Positions 48,361 to 58,316 of a stretch of 64,000 nucleotides of DNA are shown here, piece by piece. How positions within the stretch are numbered: position 1 is the first letter of the stretch; each line of letters starts with the position of its first letter. The notes under the pieces are model-generated. The model did not search any database, was not told the origin of the DNA, and was given only the letters and a program-made list of their open reading frames with translations. The DNA comes from Aurantiacibacter atlanticus (GTDB lineage: Bacteria; Pseudomonadota; Alphaproteobacteria; Sphingomonadales; Sphingomonadaceae): positions 1,984,001-2,048,000 of the forward strand of contig NZ_CP011310.1 in the NCBI RefSeq assembly GCF_001077815.2, given 5' to 3'. Both the position numbers and the translations under genes were made by a program.

Positions 48361-50594
48361 GCGACTTTCTCCTGGAACTGCGCTGTGAGGAAATTCCTGC
48401 CCGGATGCAGGCCGGCGCGCGGGCAGAGCTGGAAAAGCTGTTACGCCGTCAAATGGATGCCGCTGGCGTTTCCATCAAGGACCTAACCATCTGGTCAACT
48501 CCGCGCCGCCTTGCGCTGATCGCGCGCGATCTGCCTGAAGCGACGAAGGCAGTGAGCGAAGAGGCAAAGGGCCCGCCAGTCGGCGCGCCCGATCAGGCCG
48601 TGGACGGTTTCTGCCGCAAGATCGGCATTATGCGCGAACAACTTGAAACCCGCGATGTGAAGGGCCGCGCGACTTATTTTGCGGTGAAGAATGTGCCGGG
48701 CCGCGCGATGACGGAATTACTGGCAGATGCCGTTCCGGCGATCATCCGCGATTTCTCATGGCCAAAATCCATGCGCTGGGGCGAAGCATCAATCAGCACT
48801 GAAAGCACGCGCTGGGTCAGGCCCCTGTCGGGCATTGTCGCGATATTGGGTGAAGAACTTGTGCCGTTCACGTCGGGCGGCATCGCGAGCGGTTATGTAA
48901 CGCATGGCCATCGCTTCCATTGTCCGGGTGAGATCACCATCGGTTCGGCAGATGATTATGTCGAAAAGCTGCGCGCCTGTCACGTGATCGTAGATCATGA
49001 AGAACGTCAGAATATGATTCGTGATGTCGCGGCGAAAGTTGCCACAGAAGCGGGGCTCAGGCTGGTAGAAGATGAAGGCCTGGTTATTGAAAACGCCGGC
49101 TTGACCGAATGGCCCGTGCCGCTGCTGGGGCGGTTTGACGAGGATTTCCTCGATGTCCCGTCTGAGGTTATCCAGCTTACCGCGCGTGTGAACCAGAAAT
49201 ATTTCGTATGCGAGGATGCCAGCGGCAATCTGGCCAACGCCTTTATCTGCACCGCCAATATTGATGCAGAAGACCCCGCCCTGGTGGTGAATGGCAACCG
49301 CAAGGTCCTCGCCGCACGCCTTTCTGATGCGCGCTTCTTCTGGGAGCTAGATCAGAAAACGCCCCTGTGCGATCAGGCAAAGAAGCTGGATCGCATTACC
49401 TTCCACGAGAAGCTGGGCAGCGTGGCCGATAAGGTGGACCGGGTGGCAAAGCTGGCGGTCTGGCTGGTAGAAGAAGGTATCGTCGATGGCGCTGATCCCG
49501 ACCTAACCGAGCAGGCCGCAATGCTCTCAAAGGCCGATCTCGTAACCGAAATGGTCGGCGAATTTCCAGAACTCCAGGGATTGATGGGCGGCTACTATGC
49601 CCGCGCTGAAGGTCTGCCGAAAGAGGTGGCTGACGCGATCCGCGATCATTACAAGCCGGTAAGGCAGAGCGATGAAGTGCCGACTGCTTCTGTGACGGTG
49701 GCGATCTCATTAGCCGACAAACTGGATACGATTGCAGGCTTCTTCATGAAGCTCATGAAGCCTACCGGATCGAAGGATCCCTTTGGATTGAGGCGGGCCG
49801 CTATCGGCACTCTAGGTATCGTCACAAAGAATACATTGAGAGGTGAACTCACCTCATGGTTAGCGAAGGCTCGTGAAAACTATATCGAGCAAGGGATCAA
49901 GGACGAACCTGGATCAGCGCAGCCGAGTGAAAGTGTTAGAGAATCTATCGAGTCTGTCGTCGATATTTTTGATGGGAGATATATGGACGATGTCAGGGAT
50001 TTTGTTATCGATCGCCTCAAAGTCCAACAGCGCGAAGCAGGCGTCCGTCACGATCTGATCGACGCTGTCTTCGCGCTTGGCGGAGAGGAAGATATCGTTC
50101 GCTTGCTTGCCCGCGTCCAAGCTCTCCAAGCTTTTATCGACACTGACAACGGCACAAACCTGCTCGCTGCCTACAAGCGTGCGGCCAATATTCTCAAGAA
50201 AGAAGACTGGCACGGGATTGAGGGCGAAATATCGCGGACGGGCGAGGAAGACCCCTTAAGCCAGGTGGACAATCCCGATATGGCGGCAGTTATCGCTGCA
50301 AAAATGGCTGATCGCCATACGGCGGAGTTATCCTACACGCCCGAGCCTGCCGAACAGGCGGTAATCAAGGCGCTTGATGCTGCCGGGCCGCAGGCGGATG
50401 CTGCGATTGCGGCTGAAGATTTCGCCGCTGCAATGTCCGCACTTGCCAGCCTGCGCGCTCCCATAGATGCTTTTTTCGAGGACGTTACTGTCAATGATGA
50501 CAATACTGATAAGCGCGCGGCCCGATTAGACTTGCTTGCACGCTTTCGGGACGCAGTCCACAATGTTGCAGATTTCTCAAAAATTGAAGGTTAG
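48357..50594 (+). CDS. glyS: Glycyl-tRNA synthetase beta subunit
   Basis: Large tRNA-binding subunit of the tetrameric glycyl-tRNA synthetase, 745 aa. It starts [20 protein letters not shown] and includes the conserved [20 protein letters not shown] and the region [10 protein letters not shown]. The C-terminal anticodon-binding part is slightly extended with a polar insert (residues about 495-545). This insert has a run of rare codons (AGA at 49839, 49938 and 49977, plus AGT and TTA) not seen around it. Start overlaps glyQ in ATGA. Confidence 0.95.
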   Translation: MSDFLLELRCEEIPARMQAGARAELEKLLRRQMDAAGVSIKDLTIWSTPRRLALIARDLPEATKAVSEEAKGPPVGAPDQAVDGFCRKIGIMREQLETRDVKGRATYFAVKNVPGRAMTELLADAVPAIIRDFSWPKSMRWGEASISTESTRWVRPLSGIVAILGEELVPFTSGGIASGYVTHGHRFHCPGEITIGSADDYVEKLRACHVIVDHEERQNMIRDVAAKVATEAGLRLVEDEGLVIENAGLTEWPVPLLGRFDEDFLDVPSEVIQLTARVNQKYFVCEDASGNLANAFICTANIDAEDPALVVNGNRKVLAARLSDARFFWELDQKTPLCDQAKKLDRITFHEKLGSVADKVDRVAKLAVWLVEEGIVDGADPDLTEQAAMLSKADLVTEMVGEFPELQGLMGGYYARAEGLPKEVADAIRDHYKPVRQSDEVPTASVTVAISLADKLDTIAGFFMKLMKPTGSKDPFGLRRAAIGTLGIVTKNTLRGELTSWLAKARENYIEQGIKDEPGSAQPSESVRESIESVVDIFDGRYMDDVRDFVIDRLKVQQREAGVRHDLIDAVFALGGEEDIVRLLARVQALQAFIDTDNGTNLLAAYKRAANILKKEDWHGIEGEISRTGEEDPLSQVDNPDMAAVIAAKMADRHTAELSYTPEPAEQAVIKALDAAGPQADAAIAAEDFAAAMSALASLRAPIDAFFEDVTVNDDNTDKRAARLDLLARFRDAVHNVADFSKIEG

Positions 50595-50650
50595 GCCGAA
50601 GACACGGCCAATAGAACATAATTTCCGCATATAACGGAGCAGCCAATTTC

Positions 50651-53320
50651 ATGAAGACTGTCTATAATTTCGGTGGTGACGCGGATTATTCCGATCCGCG
50701 GCAAAAGGACAAAACAGTAACCGGGGGCAAGGGTGCAAACCTTGCTGAAATGGCGGGTATTGGCCTGCCGGTTCCTCCGGGCTTCACCATAACTACCGAG
50801 GAATCCCTCAGCTATCTGACCCGTGGTGAGGCTTTTTCAGATAAGCTGCGCGCCGATGTGGCAGCTTCGCTTGCTCATGTGGAGCGCGCCGTTGGTAAGC
50901 GGTTCGGTGATCCTGAAGATCCCTTGCTTGTCTCTGTCCGTTCAGGTGCGCGTGTATCCATGCCAGGCATGATGGATACCGTTCTCAATCTCGGTCTCAA
51001 TGATGTGACGGTAGAGGGGCTGGCCGCCAATTCCGGGCATTCGCGCTTTGCGTGGGACAGCTACCGCCGCTTTATCCAGATGTATTCCGACGTCGTCCTG
51101 GAGCTCGATCACGGCCTTTTCGAAGAAGCGCTGGAGATTGCCAAGGAAGACCGCGGCTATTTCACTGACGTCGAAATGGAAGCGGATGATTGGCAGAAAC
51201 TGGTCGGCCAATTCAAGACGATCGTCGAACAGGAACGCGGAGAGCCTTTTCCGCAGGACGTTCATGAACAGCTATGGGGCGCCATCGCCGCGGTATTTGA
51301 GAGCTGGGAAAGCGACAGGGCCAAGGTCTATCGTCGATTGAATTCCATTCCCGCTGGCTGGGGCACAGCGGTCAATGTGCAGGCCATGGTGTTTGGTAAT
51401 ATGGGTGAAACAAGCGCCACGGGGGTCGCTTTCACCCGTGATCCTTCGACCGGCGAACGCACCTATTACGGTGAATGGTTGGTCAATGCGCAGGGCGAGG
51501 ACGTTGTCGCCGGCATTCGCACGCCGCAATATCTCACCAAGGCACGGCGCGAGGCTGCAGGGGCCGATCTGCCAAGCATGGAAGAAGCCATGCCCGAAGC
51601 TTATGGCGAACTTGCCCGCGTTTTTGATCTGCTTGAAACCCATTATCGTGACATGCAGGATATCGAATTTACCGTGCAGCAGGGCAAGCTGTGGATGCTG
51701 CAAACCCGTTCAGGGAAACGCACCGCCAAGGCCGCGCTGAAGATGGCTGTCGACATGGCAGATGAAGGTCTGATCGATCAGGAGACAGCGATTTTGCGGG
51801 TGGACCCGATGGCGCTCGACCAGCTGCTGCACCCGACGCTTGATCCCGATGCCGAGCGCGATGTGCTGGGCAAGGGCCTCCCGGCCTCGCCAGGTGCTGC
51901 TTCGGGCAAGATAGTACTTGATGCGGACACGGCAGAACTGTGGTCCAATCGTGACGAATCCGTGATTCTCGTTCGGGTGGAAACAAGCCCGGAAGATATT
52001 CACGGCATGCACGCGGCCAAGGGTATTCTTACCGCACGTGGCGGCATGACGTCGCATGCAGCCGTGGTCGCGCGCGGCATGGGACGCCCCTGTGTATCGG
52101 GTGCGTCGGCGGTCTCGATCAAGCTTGATGAGCGCACCTTGCGCATTGGCGATCGTGAATTCAAGGAAGGCGATATCATCACGCTGGACGGCGCAACGGG
52201 CGAAATCATGGCAGGGCAGGTCCCCACTATAGAGCCTGAACTTGCCGGCGATTTCGGCGTGCTGATGGATTGGGCAGACAAGCATCGCCGGATGGGTGTG
52301 CGCACAAATGCCGAAACTCCTGACGATTGCCGCACCGCTCGCGGCTTCGGTGCCGAGGGCATTGGTCTGTGCCGGACAGAGCATATGTTCTTCGACGCCG
52401 GCAGGATCAGCGCCGTACGCGCCATGATCCTGGCCGATGATGAAAGCGGACGACGAGCAGCTCTCCATCGCCTGCTGCCTGAACAGCGTGGCGATTTTGC
52501 CGAGATTTTCCGCACTATGACGGGTCTGCCGTGCACGATCCGCCTGCTCGATCCGCCATTGCATGAATTTATGCCGACCCGGGACGAGGAGTTCGAAGAA
52601 CTTTCCGAAAGCCTGAGCGTGGGTGTCGATCACCTTAAACGACGTGCCGCGGAATTACATGAATTCAACCCGATGCTGGGCCATCGCGGATGCCGTTTGG
52701 GCATTACATTCCCCGAAATATATGAAATGCAGGCGCGCGCCATTTTCGAAGCCGCGTGCGAAGTTACCGCTGAAGGCGGCGATCCTGTCGTTCCCGAAGT
52801 CATGATTCCGCTTGTCGCCACACGCCGGGAACTGGAAATCCTGCGTGAATTGGTTGATCGTGTCGCGGAAGAAGTGTTCACCGAACAGGGTCGCACACTC
52901 GATTATCTCGTCGGTACGATGATCGAATTACCCCGCGCTGCACTGATGGCAGGCGAAATCGCGCAGGAAGCACGCTTTTTCTCCTTCGGTACAAATGATT
53001 TGACGCAAACCGCGCTTGGCGTCAGCCGCGATGATGCGGGCCGTTTTCTTGCGCCTTACGTCGACAAGGGCATTTACGCGAAGGATCCCTTCGTCAGCCT
53101 CGACATAGACGGGGTGGGCCAACTGGTTGAACTCGCGGCAGAGCGGGGCAGGGCAACAACGCCGGACATCAAGCTGGGCATTTGCGGCGAACATGGCGGC
53201 GATCCGGAAAGCATCGCCTTCTGCGAGAAAGTTGGCCTCGATTATGTCAGCGCCAGCCCTTATCGCGTCCCTATCGCAAGGCTGGCAGCAGCACAGGCCG
53301 CATTACGTTCCGCCGAGTGA
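50651..53320 (+). CDS. ppdK: Pyruvate, phosphate dikinase
   Basis: Reversible interconversion of pyruvate, ATP and Pi with PEP, AMP and PPi. 889 aa. N-terminal ATP-grasp domain (GGKGANLAEMAGIGLPVPPG), central phosphohistidine domain with the catalytic His in GGMTSHAAVVARGMGRPC, and the C-terminal PEP-binding TIM barrel (FGTNDLTQTALG and GICGEHGGDPESI). Ribosome-site GGAG before the ATG. It follows glyS after 56 bp. Its C-terminal stop overlaps the convergent methyltransferase gene. Confidence 0.97.
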   Translation: MKTVYNFGGDADYSDPRQKDKTVTGGKGANLAEMAGIGLPVPPGFTITTEESLSYLTRGEAFSDKLRADVAASLAHVERAVGKRFGDPEDPLLVSVRSGARVSMPGMMDTVLNLGLNDVTVEGLAANSGHSRFAWDSYRRFIQMYSDVVLELDHGLFEEALEIAKEDRGYFTDVEMEADDWQKLVGQFKTIVEQERGEPFPQDVHEQLWGAIAAVFESWESDRAKVYRRLNSIPAGWGTAVNVQAMVFGNMGETSATGVAFTRDPSTGERTYYGEWLVNAQGEDVVAGIRTPQYLTKARREAAGADLPSMEEAMPEAYGELARVFDLLETHYRDMQDIEFTVQQGKLWMLQTRSGKRTAKAALKMAVDMADEGLIDQETAILRVDPMALDQLLHPTLDPDAERDVLGKGLPASPGAASGKIVLDADTAELWSNRDESVILVRVETSPEDIHGMHAAKGILTARGGMTSHAAVVARGMGRPCVSGASAVSIKLDERTLRIGDREFKEGDIITLDGATGEIMAGQVPTIEPELAGDFGVLMDWADKHRRMGVRTNAETPDDCRTARGFGAEGIGLCRTEHMFFDAGRISAVRAMILADDESGRRAALHRLLPEQRGDFAEIFRTMTGLPCTIRLLDPPLHEFMPTRDEEFEELSESLSVGVDHLKRRAAELHEFNPMLGHRGCRLGITFPEIYEMQARAIFEAACEVTAEGGDPVVPEVMIPLVATRRELEILRELVDRVAEEVFTEQGRTLDYLVGTMIELPRAALMAGEIAQEARFFSFGTNDLTQTALGVSRDDAGRFLAPYVDKGIYAKDPFVSLDIDGVGQLVELAAERGRATTPDIKLGICGEHGGDPESIAFCEKVGLDYVSASPYRVPIARLAAAQAALRSAE

Positions 53321-54082
53321 ACGACGCCCGCTGAGTGTGAGGAAGGTGAAGCGCTCACTCACGCGCCCGTCATCGTCCGCCTCCGCCATGAAGGCATTGC
53401 TGGCACGCTCTAGTGCAGCTTTGCCCAATGGCGGAGCCGGCGATGCAAGCACATTGCCAAGTCCCTGTTCGCGCAGATCCTCCACCAGCCTAGCCATTTT
53501 GCGATAGCGCACCGTCAGTTCATAGGTATCGACTACGGGATCCTTCCAGCCCGCACGCTGGAGTAATTGCGCGCCCGCACGGCTATCGACAAGCGGGTGC
53601 ATGCGGGCAGCAGGCCTGTCCGGTTCAGCCGCCATTATCGCCCCGCGCAGCACTGGCAAGGACCCTGCCGCTGGAAAACTGGTTATGGCAAGCCCGCCGG
53701 GCGAAAGCGCGTGGCGAATATGGATGAGCGCGCCCGGCAGATCATTCACCGTGTCGAGCAGGCCGAGCACGGCGATAAAATCAAAGCCCGAAATCGGAAA
53801 AGGCGCTTCAAGATCGATCATGCGGGCGCCTGCAATGTCGGCTGTGATTACCTCACCTCCAAGCTGCCGCGCCAAAACCCCAGAACTATCGCCGATAATT
53901 AGCGATCTGCCCGGCTCATGTCGCAGGAAGGCAAGCCGTTCGAGCACATCGGCAACCATTTCATCCACCATGAAACTGGCTGCATCGGGCCGGTCCTGCA
54001 TGGCCAATGCCCGATGGCGCCGATCATGGCGACGCTGTGTCGAGAATATGCGGGGCGGGGTAGTTGGTGGTTGCGCGGCCAT
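53303..54082 (-). CDS. SAM-dependent methyltransferase, BioC/NDUFAF5-like
   Basis: 259 aa. Class I methyltransferase fold: SAM-binding loop in RSLIIGDSSGVLARQLGGEV, acidic post-II region in DLEAPFPISGFDFIAVLGLL, and helix D LIHIRHALSPGGLAITSFPA. Overall it resembles the NDUFAF5/BioC-like group found in alphaproteobacteria next to comF. The start at 54082 (MAAQPPTTPP) fits; the upstream extension overlaps comF's start. Substrate is unknown. Confidence 0.82.
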   Translation of the reverse strand: MAAQPPTTPPRIFSTQRRHDRRHRALAMQDRPDAASFMVDEMVADVLERLAFLRHEPGRSLIIGDSSGVLARQLGGEVITADIAGARMIDLEAPFPISGFDFIAVLGLLDTVNDLPGALIHIRHALSPGGLAITSFPAAGSLPVLRGAIMAAEPDRPAARMHPLVDSRAGAQLLQRAGWKDPVVDTYELTVRYRKMARLVEDLREQGLGNVLASPAPPLGKAALERASNAFMAEADDDGRVSERFTFLTLSGRRSLGGT

Positions 54083-54107
54083 TGCGCTTGCGTACAGGCG
54101 GAGCACC

Positions 54108-54878
54108 ATGCAGCATAGCCATTCAATGCCGGTTTCCCGCATCATTTCAGAAACCTTTGCGCCCCTGGTGGACCTTGTTTACCCGCCACGTTGCCCATTA
54201 TGCGGAGAAGGGCTTGCTGAACAAAGGGGCCTGTGTGCCAGCTGCTGGGGCGAACTCGCCATTCCGGGGGAGCCGAATTGCCGCCTGTGCCAGCGCCCCT
54301 TTGACAGTAGTTCAAGCCACGCGATCAAAACCTGCGCACCTTGCCTTGAACAACCGCCGCTGCATGACGGGATTGCCGCGGGCACACTCTATAACGACGC
54401 CGCACGGCGGCTTGTGCTGTCATTCAAACATGGCAACAAGATTGCGCTTGCCCCCATGCTCGCACGATTGATCGCTGCGCGGCTTCCGGAAACGGACGGG
54501 GATTGGCTGACGGTGCCTGTGCCGCTGCATCGCTTTCGCCTGTGGCGGCGTGGTTTCAACCAATCGGCATTGCTGGCGCGGGAGCTCGGCAGGATGGGGA
54601 GGGCGAAGCCAATGGTGGACGGATTATTGCGCACGCGCGCGACCCCGGCGTTGGGAAGCCTTGGCAAGGCACAGCGAGCCAGGACGATGGAAGGCGTCAT
54701 CGCCATTAATCCAAGGCGGATGGATCAGATAAAGGACGCAAAAATTCTGCTGGTGGATGATGTCCTGACAAGCGGCGCGACAAGCGGTGCATGTGTCAGC
54801 ACATTGAAGCAAGCCGGCGCCAGCAAAGTGGTGATTGCCTGCTTTTCCCGCGTTCTGGATGAAGCATTAGAGGCATAG
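54108..54878 (+). CDS. ComF-family phosphoribosyltransferase-like protein
   Basis: 256 aa. The N-terminal four-Cys zinc finger (YPPRCPLCGEGLAEQRGLCA, later PNCRLCQRPF) and the phosphoribosyltransferase fold (ILLVDDVLTSGATSGACVST is the PRPP motif) match ComF. ComF proteins assist natural transformation, and a ComEC homologue occurs at 3415. ATG codons at 54108 and 54126 are both plausible starts. Divergent from the methyltransferase, 25 bp apart. Confidence 0.9.
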   Translation: MQHSHSMPVSRIISETFAPLVDLVYPPRCPLCGEGLAEQRGLCASCWGELAIPGEPNCRLCQRPFDSSSSHAIKTCAPCLEQPPLHDGIAAGTLYNDAARRLVLSFKHGNKIALAPMLARLIAARLPETDGDWLTVPVPLHRFRLWRRGFNQSALLARELGRMGRAKPMVDGLLRTRATPALGSLGKAQRARTMEGVIAINPRRMDQIKDAKILLVDDVLTSGATSGACVSTLKQAGASKVVIACFSRVLDEALEA

Positions 54879-55267
54879 AAAGGCAAAACGCCCGAGGGTT
54901 TCCCCCCGGGCGCTCGCGTGACGATATCACTGGAACCTCGCGCCACCCCCCAGTGCGCGCGTCAGTTCCAATCCCTCATGAAGCAGGTCGGCTCTGCGCC
55001 GTTCCCGCGACCTCCCCATTTCCTTGGCACATTGCGTGTCTCACGAAATGAGATACGACCCGTCAAGCCGCAACGCATTCATTCCACCAAAAGGATTTGG
55101 AGCATACCGCTTTCTCGCGCTTGATAGATATTGGAACAAGAATGTGATTATCGTGCAACAAAAGCGTATATGATATGCAACTCACTTATCTCTTCGGAAA
55201 GGCCCAGACCATCTCTACTGACACAACTTCTCCGCATGATGCCGAACGCGAACACGGAACCAGCTTC
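54879..55267 (+). other. Intergenic stretch between comF and hisI (389 bp)
   Basis: No established gene. It starts with a GC-rich hairpin (separate entry). In the middle is an ATG (55048) opening a 41-aa plus-strand frame that ends at 55173 (MRYDPSSRNAFIPPKGFGAY, then RFLALDRYWNKN); it is protein-like, but lacks a ribosome site. The in-frame ATG at 55175 could extend hisI by 31 residues. I do not call the 41-aa frame as a gene. Confidence 0.4.
54889..54912. terminator. Hairpin after comF, T-run on the minus strand
   Basis: Stem CGCCCG-A-GGG / CCC-C-CGGGCG with loop TTTCC, 11 bp after the comF stop. On the plus strand it has no T-run; on the minus strand it is followed by TTTTGCCTTTC, so it could end a leftward transcript coming from 55.1 kb. 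The stem is sound, the direction of use is unclear. Confidence 0.6.
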
Positions 55268-55594
55268 ATGCCCAAATTCGATGCTGGCGGTTTGCTCTGC
55301 GCAATTGTGCAGCACGTTGCCACAGGCGAAATCCTGATGGTTGCCTTCATGGATGCAGAAGCGCTCAACGCAACCCGGCAGACAGGGATTGCCCACTTCC
55401 ATTCACGCAGCAGGGGAACACTTTGGAAGAAGGGCGAGAGTTCAGGCAATATCCTGGAAGTGCAGGAGATATTGGTAGATTGCGATCAGGATGCGCTTGT
55501 CCTCAGGGTCTCACCGGCCGGCCCGGCTTGCCACACCGGCGCGCGCAGTTGTTTTTATCGGCTTCTGGAAAATGGTGAACTCAAACAGATTTAG
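55268..55594 (+). CDS. hisI: Phosphoribosyl-AMP cyclohydrolase
   Basis: Opens the adenine ring of PR-AMP in histidine synthesis. A short monofunctional enzyme, 108 aa. Motifs [39 protein letters not shown], the metal site [12 protein letters not shown], and C-terminal [13 protein letters not shown] match the family, with Cys and His for zinc. I choose the ATG at 55268 from family alignment; an upstream ATG at 55175 adds residues unlike homologues. Confidence 0.9.
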   Translation: MPKFDAGGLLCAIVQHVATGEILMVAFMDAEALNATRQTGIAHFHSRSRGTLWKKGESSGNILEVQEILVDCDQDALVLRVSPAGPACHTGARSCFYRLLENGELKQI

Positions 55595-55614
55595 GGCTGC
55601 CTGGGCGCGCTGAC

Positions 55615-55639
55615 CCTTCCTGCTTATTCAGCAGGAAGG
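55615..55639 (-). terminator. Hairpin at the hisI/cysK convergent end
   Basis: A 10-bp perfect stem CCTTCCTGCT/AGCAGGAAGG with loop TATTC overlaps the cysK stop codon and lies 21 bp after the hisI stop. It can act in either direction. No long T-run. Confidence 0.5.
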
Positions 55640-56544
55640 AAATTAGGCACGGACAGGTAACGCTCGCCGGTATCGTAATTGAAACCGAGTACGCGCGTTC
55701 CCTCTTCCAGCTCTTTCAGCTTGGCATTAATGGCCGCCAGGGTTGCCCCTGAACTAATGCCCACCAGCAGACCCTCTTCCGCAGCGCAGCGGCGGGCCAT
55801 GTCCTTGGCCGCTTCTGCATCGACCTTAATCGCACCGTCGATAGCCTGAGTGTGGAGATTTCCGGGAATGAAGCCTGCGCCGATACCCTGGATCGGGTGC
55901 GGGCCTGGCTGGCCGCCCGAAATGACGGGCGAAAGCTCGGGCTCAACAGCAAATGCCTTCATGTCGGTCCAGCTCTTCTTGAGAACTTCCGCGCAGCCGG
56001 TCAGATGGCCGCCAGTGCCCACGCCGGTAATCAATACATCGATGGGATCATCAGTGAAGTCATGCAGAATTTCGCGTGCCGTCGTCTGGGCATGAATTTC
56101 GGTGTTGGCCGGATTGTCGAACTGTTGCGGCAACCATCCGCCATCCAGTTGGCCGACAAGCTCTGCAGCGCGTTCTATCGCGCCTTTCATGCCTTTTTCC
56201 TTAGGCGTGAGATCGAAACTCGCGCCATAGGCCAGCATCAGCCGGCGGCGTTCAAGGCTCATGCTTTCAGGCATGACAAGCACGAGCTTGTATCCCTTCA
56301 CCGCTGCGACCATTGCCAGACCGATGCCGGTGTTGCCGCTCGTCGGCTCTACGATCGTGCCACCGGGCTTGAGGTCACCCGATTTCTCGGCCGCTTCAAC
56401 CATGGCGAGAGCGATACGATCCTTGATTGATCCGCCGGGGTTTGCCCGCTCACTTTTCACCCAGACTTCATGGTCTGGGAACAGCCGAGACAAGCGGATG
56501 TGCGGTGTATTGCCGATGGATTGCAGGACATTGTCGAATTTCAT
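55624..56544 (-). CDS. cysK: Cysteine synthase A (O-acetylserine sulfhydrylase)
   Basis: PLP enzyme making cysteine from O-acetylserine and sulfide. 306 aa. The PLP lysine is in [14 protein letters not shown], the substrate loop in [13 protein letters not shown], and the phosphate loop in [14 protein letters not shown]. It starts [20 protein letters not shown]. The MFS gene downstream overlaps by 4 bp. Confidence 0.95.
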   Translation of the reverse strand: MKFDNVLQSIGNTPHIRLSRLFPDHEVWVKSERANPGGSIKDRIALAMVEAAEKSGDLKPGGTIVEPTSGNTGIGLAMVAAVKGYKLVLVMPESMSLERRRLMLAYGASFDLTPKEKGMKGAIERAAELVGQLDGGWLPQQFDNPANTEIHAQTTAREILHDFTDDPIDVLITGVGTGGHLTGCAEVLKKSWTDMKAFAVEPELSPVISGGQPGPHPIQGIGAGFIPGNLHTQAIDGAIKVDAEAAKDMARRCAAEEGLLVGISSGATLAAINAKLKELEEGTRVLGFNYDTGERYLSVPNFLPAE

Positions 56545-57848
56545 GATTCAGGCCCCCTCTTCGCGGTTTCATTCAATGGGTCATTGGGTTCTGTTATTAG
56601 CAACTCTTCAGGTGGATCGAAGGTCCGAGTAGTCCGCAAAACGGGAAATATTTTTGCCCATGCCGCTACTGTAATGATGGCGCCCGCACCTCCTGCGACC
56701 ACCGCAGCCACAGGCCCGATGAGATAGGCGAGGCTACCGGAGAAGAAATCGCCGAATTCATTACTCGCACCGATCGTCATCTGAGAAACTGCCGATACGC
56801 GGCCACGCTTGTCATCGGGGGTATGCAACTGGATCAATGACTGGCGAATATACACGCTGAACATATCCGCCGCGCCGATGATGAAGAGCATAGCGAGACT
56901 GAGCGGCATCGAGGTGGAGACGCCAAAGACGATTGTCGCAGCGCCAAAAACCGCCACTGACCACAGCATCTTGGGACCGACATTGTTTTTAAGCGGGTGG
57001 AAGGAGAACCAGAGCGCGGTCAAGGCCGCGCCAACGGCGGGCGCCATGGCAAGCTGGCTCAACCCGGTCGCGCCGACATGCAATATGTCTCGGGCATAGA
57101 CGGGAAAAAGCGCAGTCGCGCCGGCAAGGAATACAGCGAACAAATCCAGCGTAATCGCGCCGAGAACCATTTTATTGCGCACGACATAGCTCAAGCCGTC
57201 GCGGATCTGGCGGATCGGTCTGTCAGTGCTACGAGGGGACCCGCGGGGAACATCACCCACTGCGGATAGAGCGATCATCGAAACAATAAAAAGCGCTGAC
57301 GCCGCGGCATAAGGCAGGGGGGGCGCTACTTCATACAGTACGCCTCCTACCGCCGGACCGACGATCATCCCGACCTGCCAGGCGATGGATGACAGCGCGA
57401 TGGCGTTAGGCAGGATTGCAGCAGGCACGAGGTTCGGGGCGAGAGCAGCAAGTGCCGGGCCTGCAAAGGCGCGGGAGATACCCAGCACGACCGCCACCGT
57501 ATAAAGGACGGGCAAGTCTATGCGATCGCTCCAGGTCAGCGCCGCAAGGGTTACACCGCACATTAATTGCAGGAGAATCGTCAACCGCCCGAGATTGCGG
57601 CGATCAAAGCGATCTGCCGCCAATCCGCTGAACGGAGTCAACAGAAGGAGCGGGATAAATTGGAGCAGCCCGATCAGGGCCAGTTGACCTGCGGATTCAC
57701 CCACGCTCATTCCGCTATCGCGCGCCAGATTATACGTCTGCCAACCGATGATCAGCAGCATGGAGTATTGCGCCAGCGTCAATGTCAGGCGGGAAAGCCA
57801 GAAAGCGCGGTAATTGGCGACGCGAAAGGGGTGCGATGCAGTATTCAC
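56541..57848 (-). CDS. MFS transporter (EntS/MFS_3-like)
   Basis: About 435 aa with 12 hydrophobic segments. Family-type loops are seen: [20 protein letters not shown] between TM2 and TM3, and the second-half loop [20 protein letters not shown]. It resembles MFS_3 exporters such as EntS; the substrate is unknown. The start is GTG at 57848 or TTG at 57851; neither has a clear ribosome site. Follows the cysK gene in an ATGA overlap (the stop of MFS against the start of cysK is at 56541-56544), so MFS is transcribed before cysK. Confidence 0.85.
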   Translation of the reverse strand: MNTASHPFRVANYRAFWLSRLTLTLAQYSMLLIIGWQTYNLARDSGMSVGESAGQLALIGLLQFIPLLLLTPFSGLAADRFDRRNLGRLTILLQLMCGVTLAALTWSDRIDLPVLYTVAVVLGISRAFAGPALAALAPNLVPAAILPNAIALSSIAWQVGMIVGPAVGGVLYEVAPPLPYAAASALFIVSMIALSAVGDVPRGSPRSTDRPIRQIRDGLSYVVRNKMVLGAITLDLFAVFLAGATALFPVYARDILHVGATGLSQLAMAPAVGAALTALWFSFHPLKNNVGPKMLWSVAVFGAATIVFGVSTSMPLSLAMLFIIGAADMFSVYIRQSLIQLHTPDDKRGRVSAVSQMTIGASNEFGDFFSGSLAYLIGPVAAVVAGGAGAIITVAAWAKIFPVLRTTRTFDPPEELLITEPNDPLNETAKRGPES

Positions 57849-57910
57849 CAATGCGCCATGACATCGCGCAAGGCCAAAGCCAAGCTAGCTAAAATTTGAA
57901 GATGTAAAGC

Positions 57911-58249
57911 CTAGCCGCGACGGCGAAGGGCTGGATTGGGCTGCATTTCCTTCATCATCGCCTGAAAATCGTCGAGCCGGATGATTCGTTCAAACTGGAA
58001 ACCGGCGCGATCCTGCGCCACCCAGATGCAATAGGCTTCTATGCGGCCAACGATAGGCAAGCGGATGATAAGCCGATCGCCGCGACTGATATTTTCGGCA
58101 TGGTCGATCATGAACCCATGCGCGGAAATATTCGCAACATGCAATTTCACATCGCCATGCATCAGATGCTCCGCAATCACGGTGAAATCGACCGGATGAC
58201 GCGACGCTCTGCGCATATCGGTTACGGACAGTTGTGCGCCACCTGACAT
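57911..58249 (-). CDS. PilZ-domain protein
   Basis: 112 aa, a single PilZ domain that would bind cyclic-di-GMP. The RxxxR motif is in MRRASRHPVDFTVIAE and the D/NxSxxG-type motif in VANISAHGFMIDHAE. The rest is beta-barrel-like (GDRLIIRLPIVGRIEAYCIW). The partner process is not evident. Confidence 0.85.
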   Translation of the reverse strand: MSGGAQLSVTDMRRASRHPVDFTVIAEHLMHGDVKLHVANISAHGFMIDHAENISRGDRLIIRLPIVGRIEAYCIWVAQDRAGFQFERIIRLDDFQAMMKEMQPNPALRRRG

Positions 58250-58316
58250 TTGCCACCTATCTCCTTTTAACTGCTTGAAAAAGCGGTCTGACAGGAATTG
58301 GTGGATTTTCTCTAAA

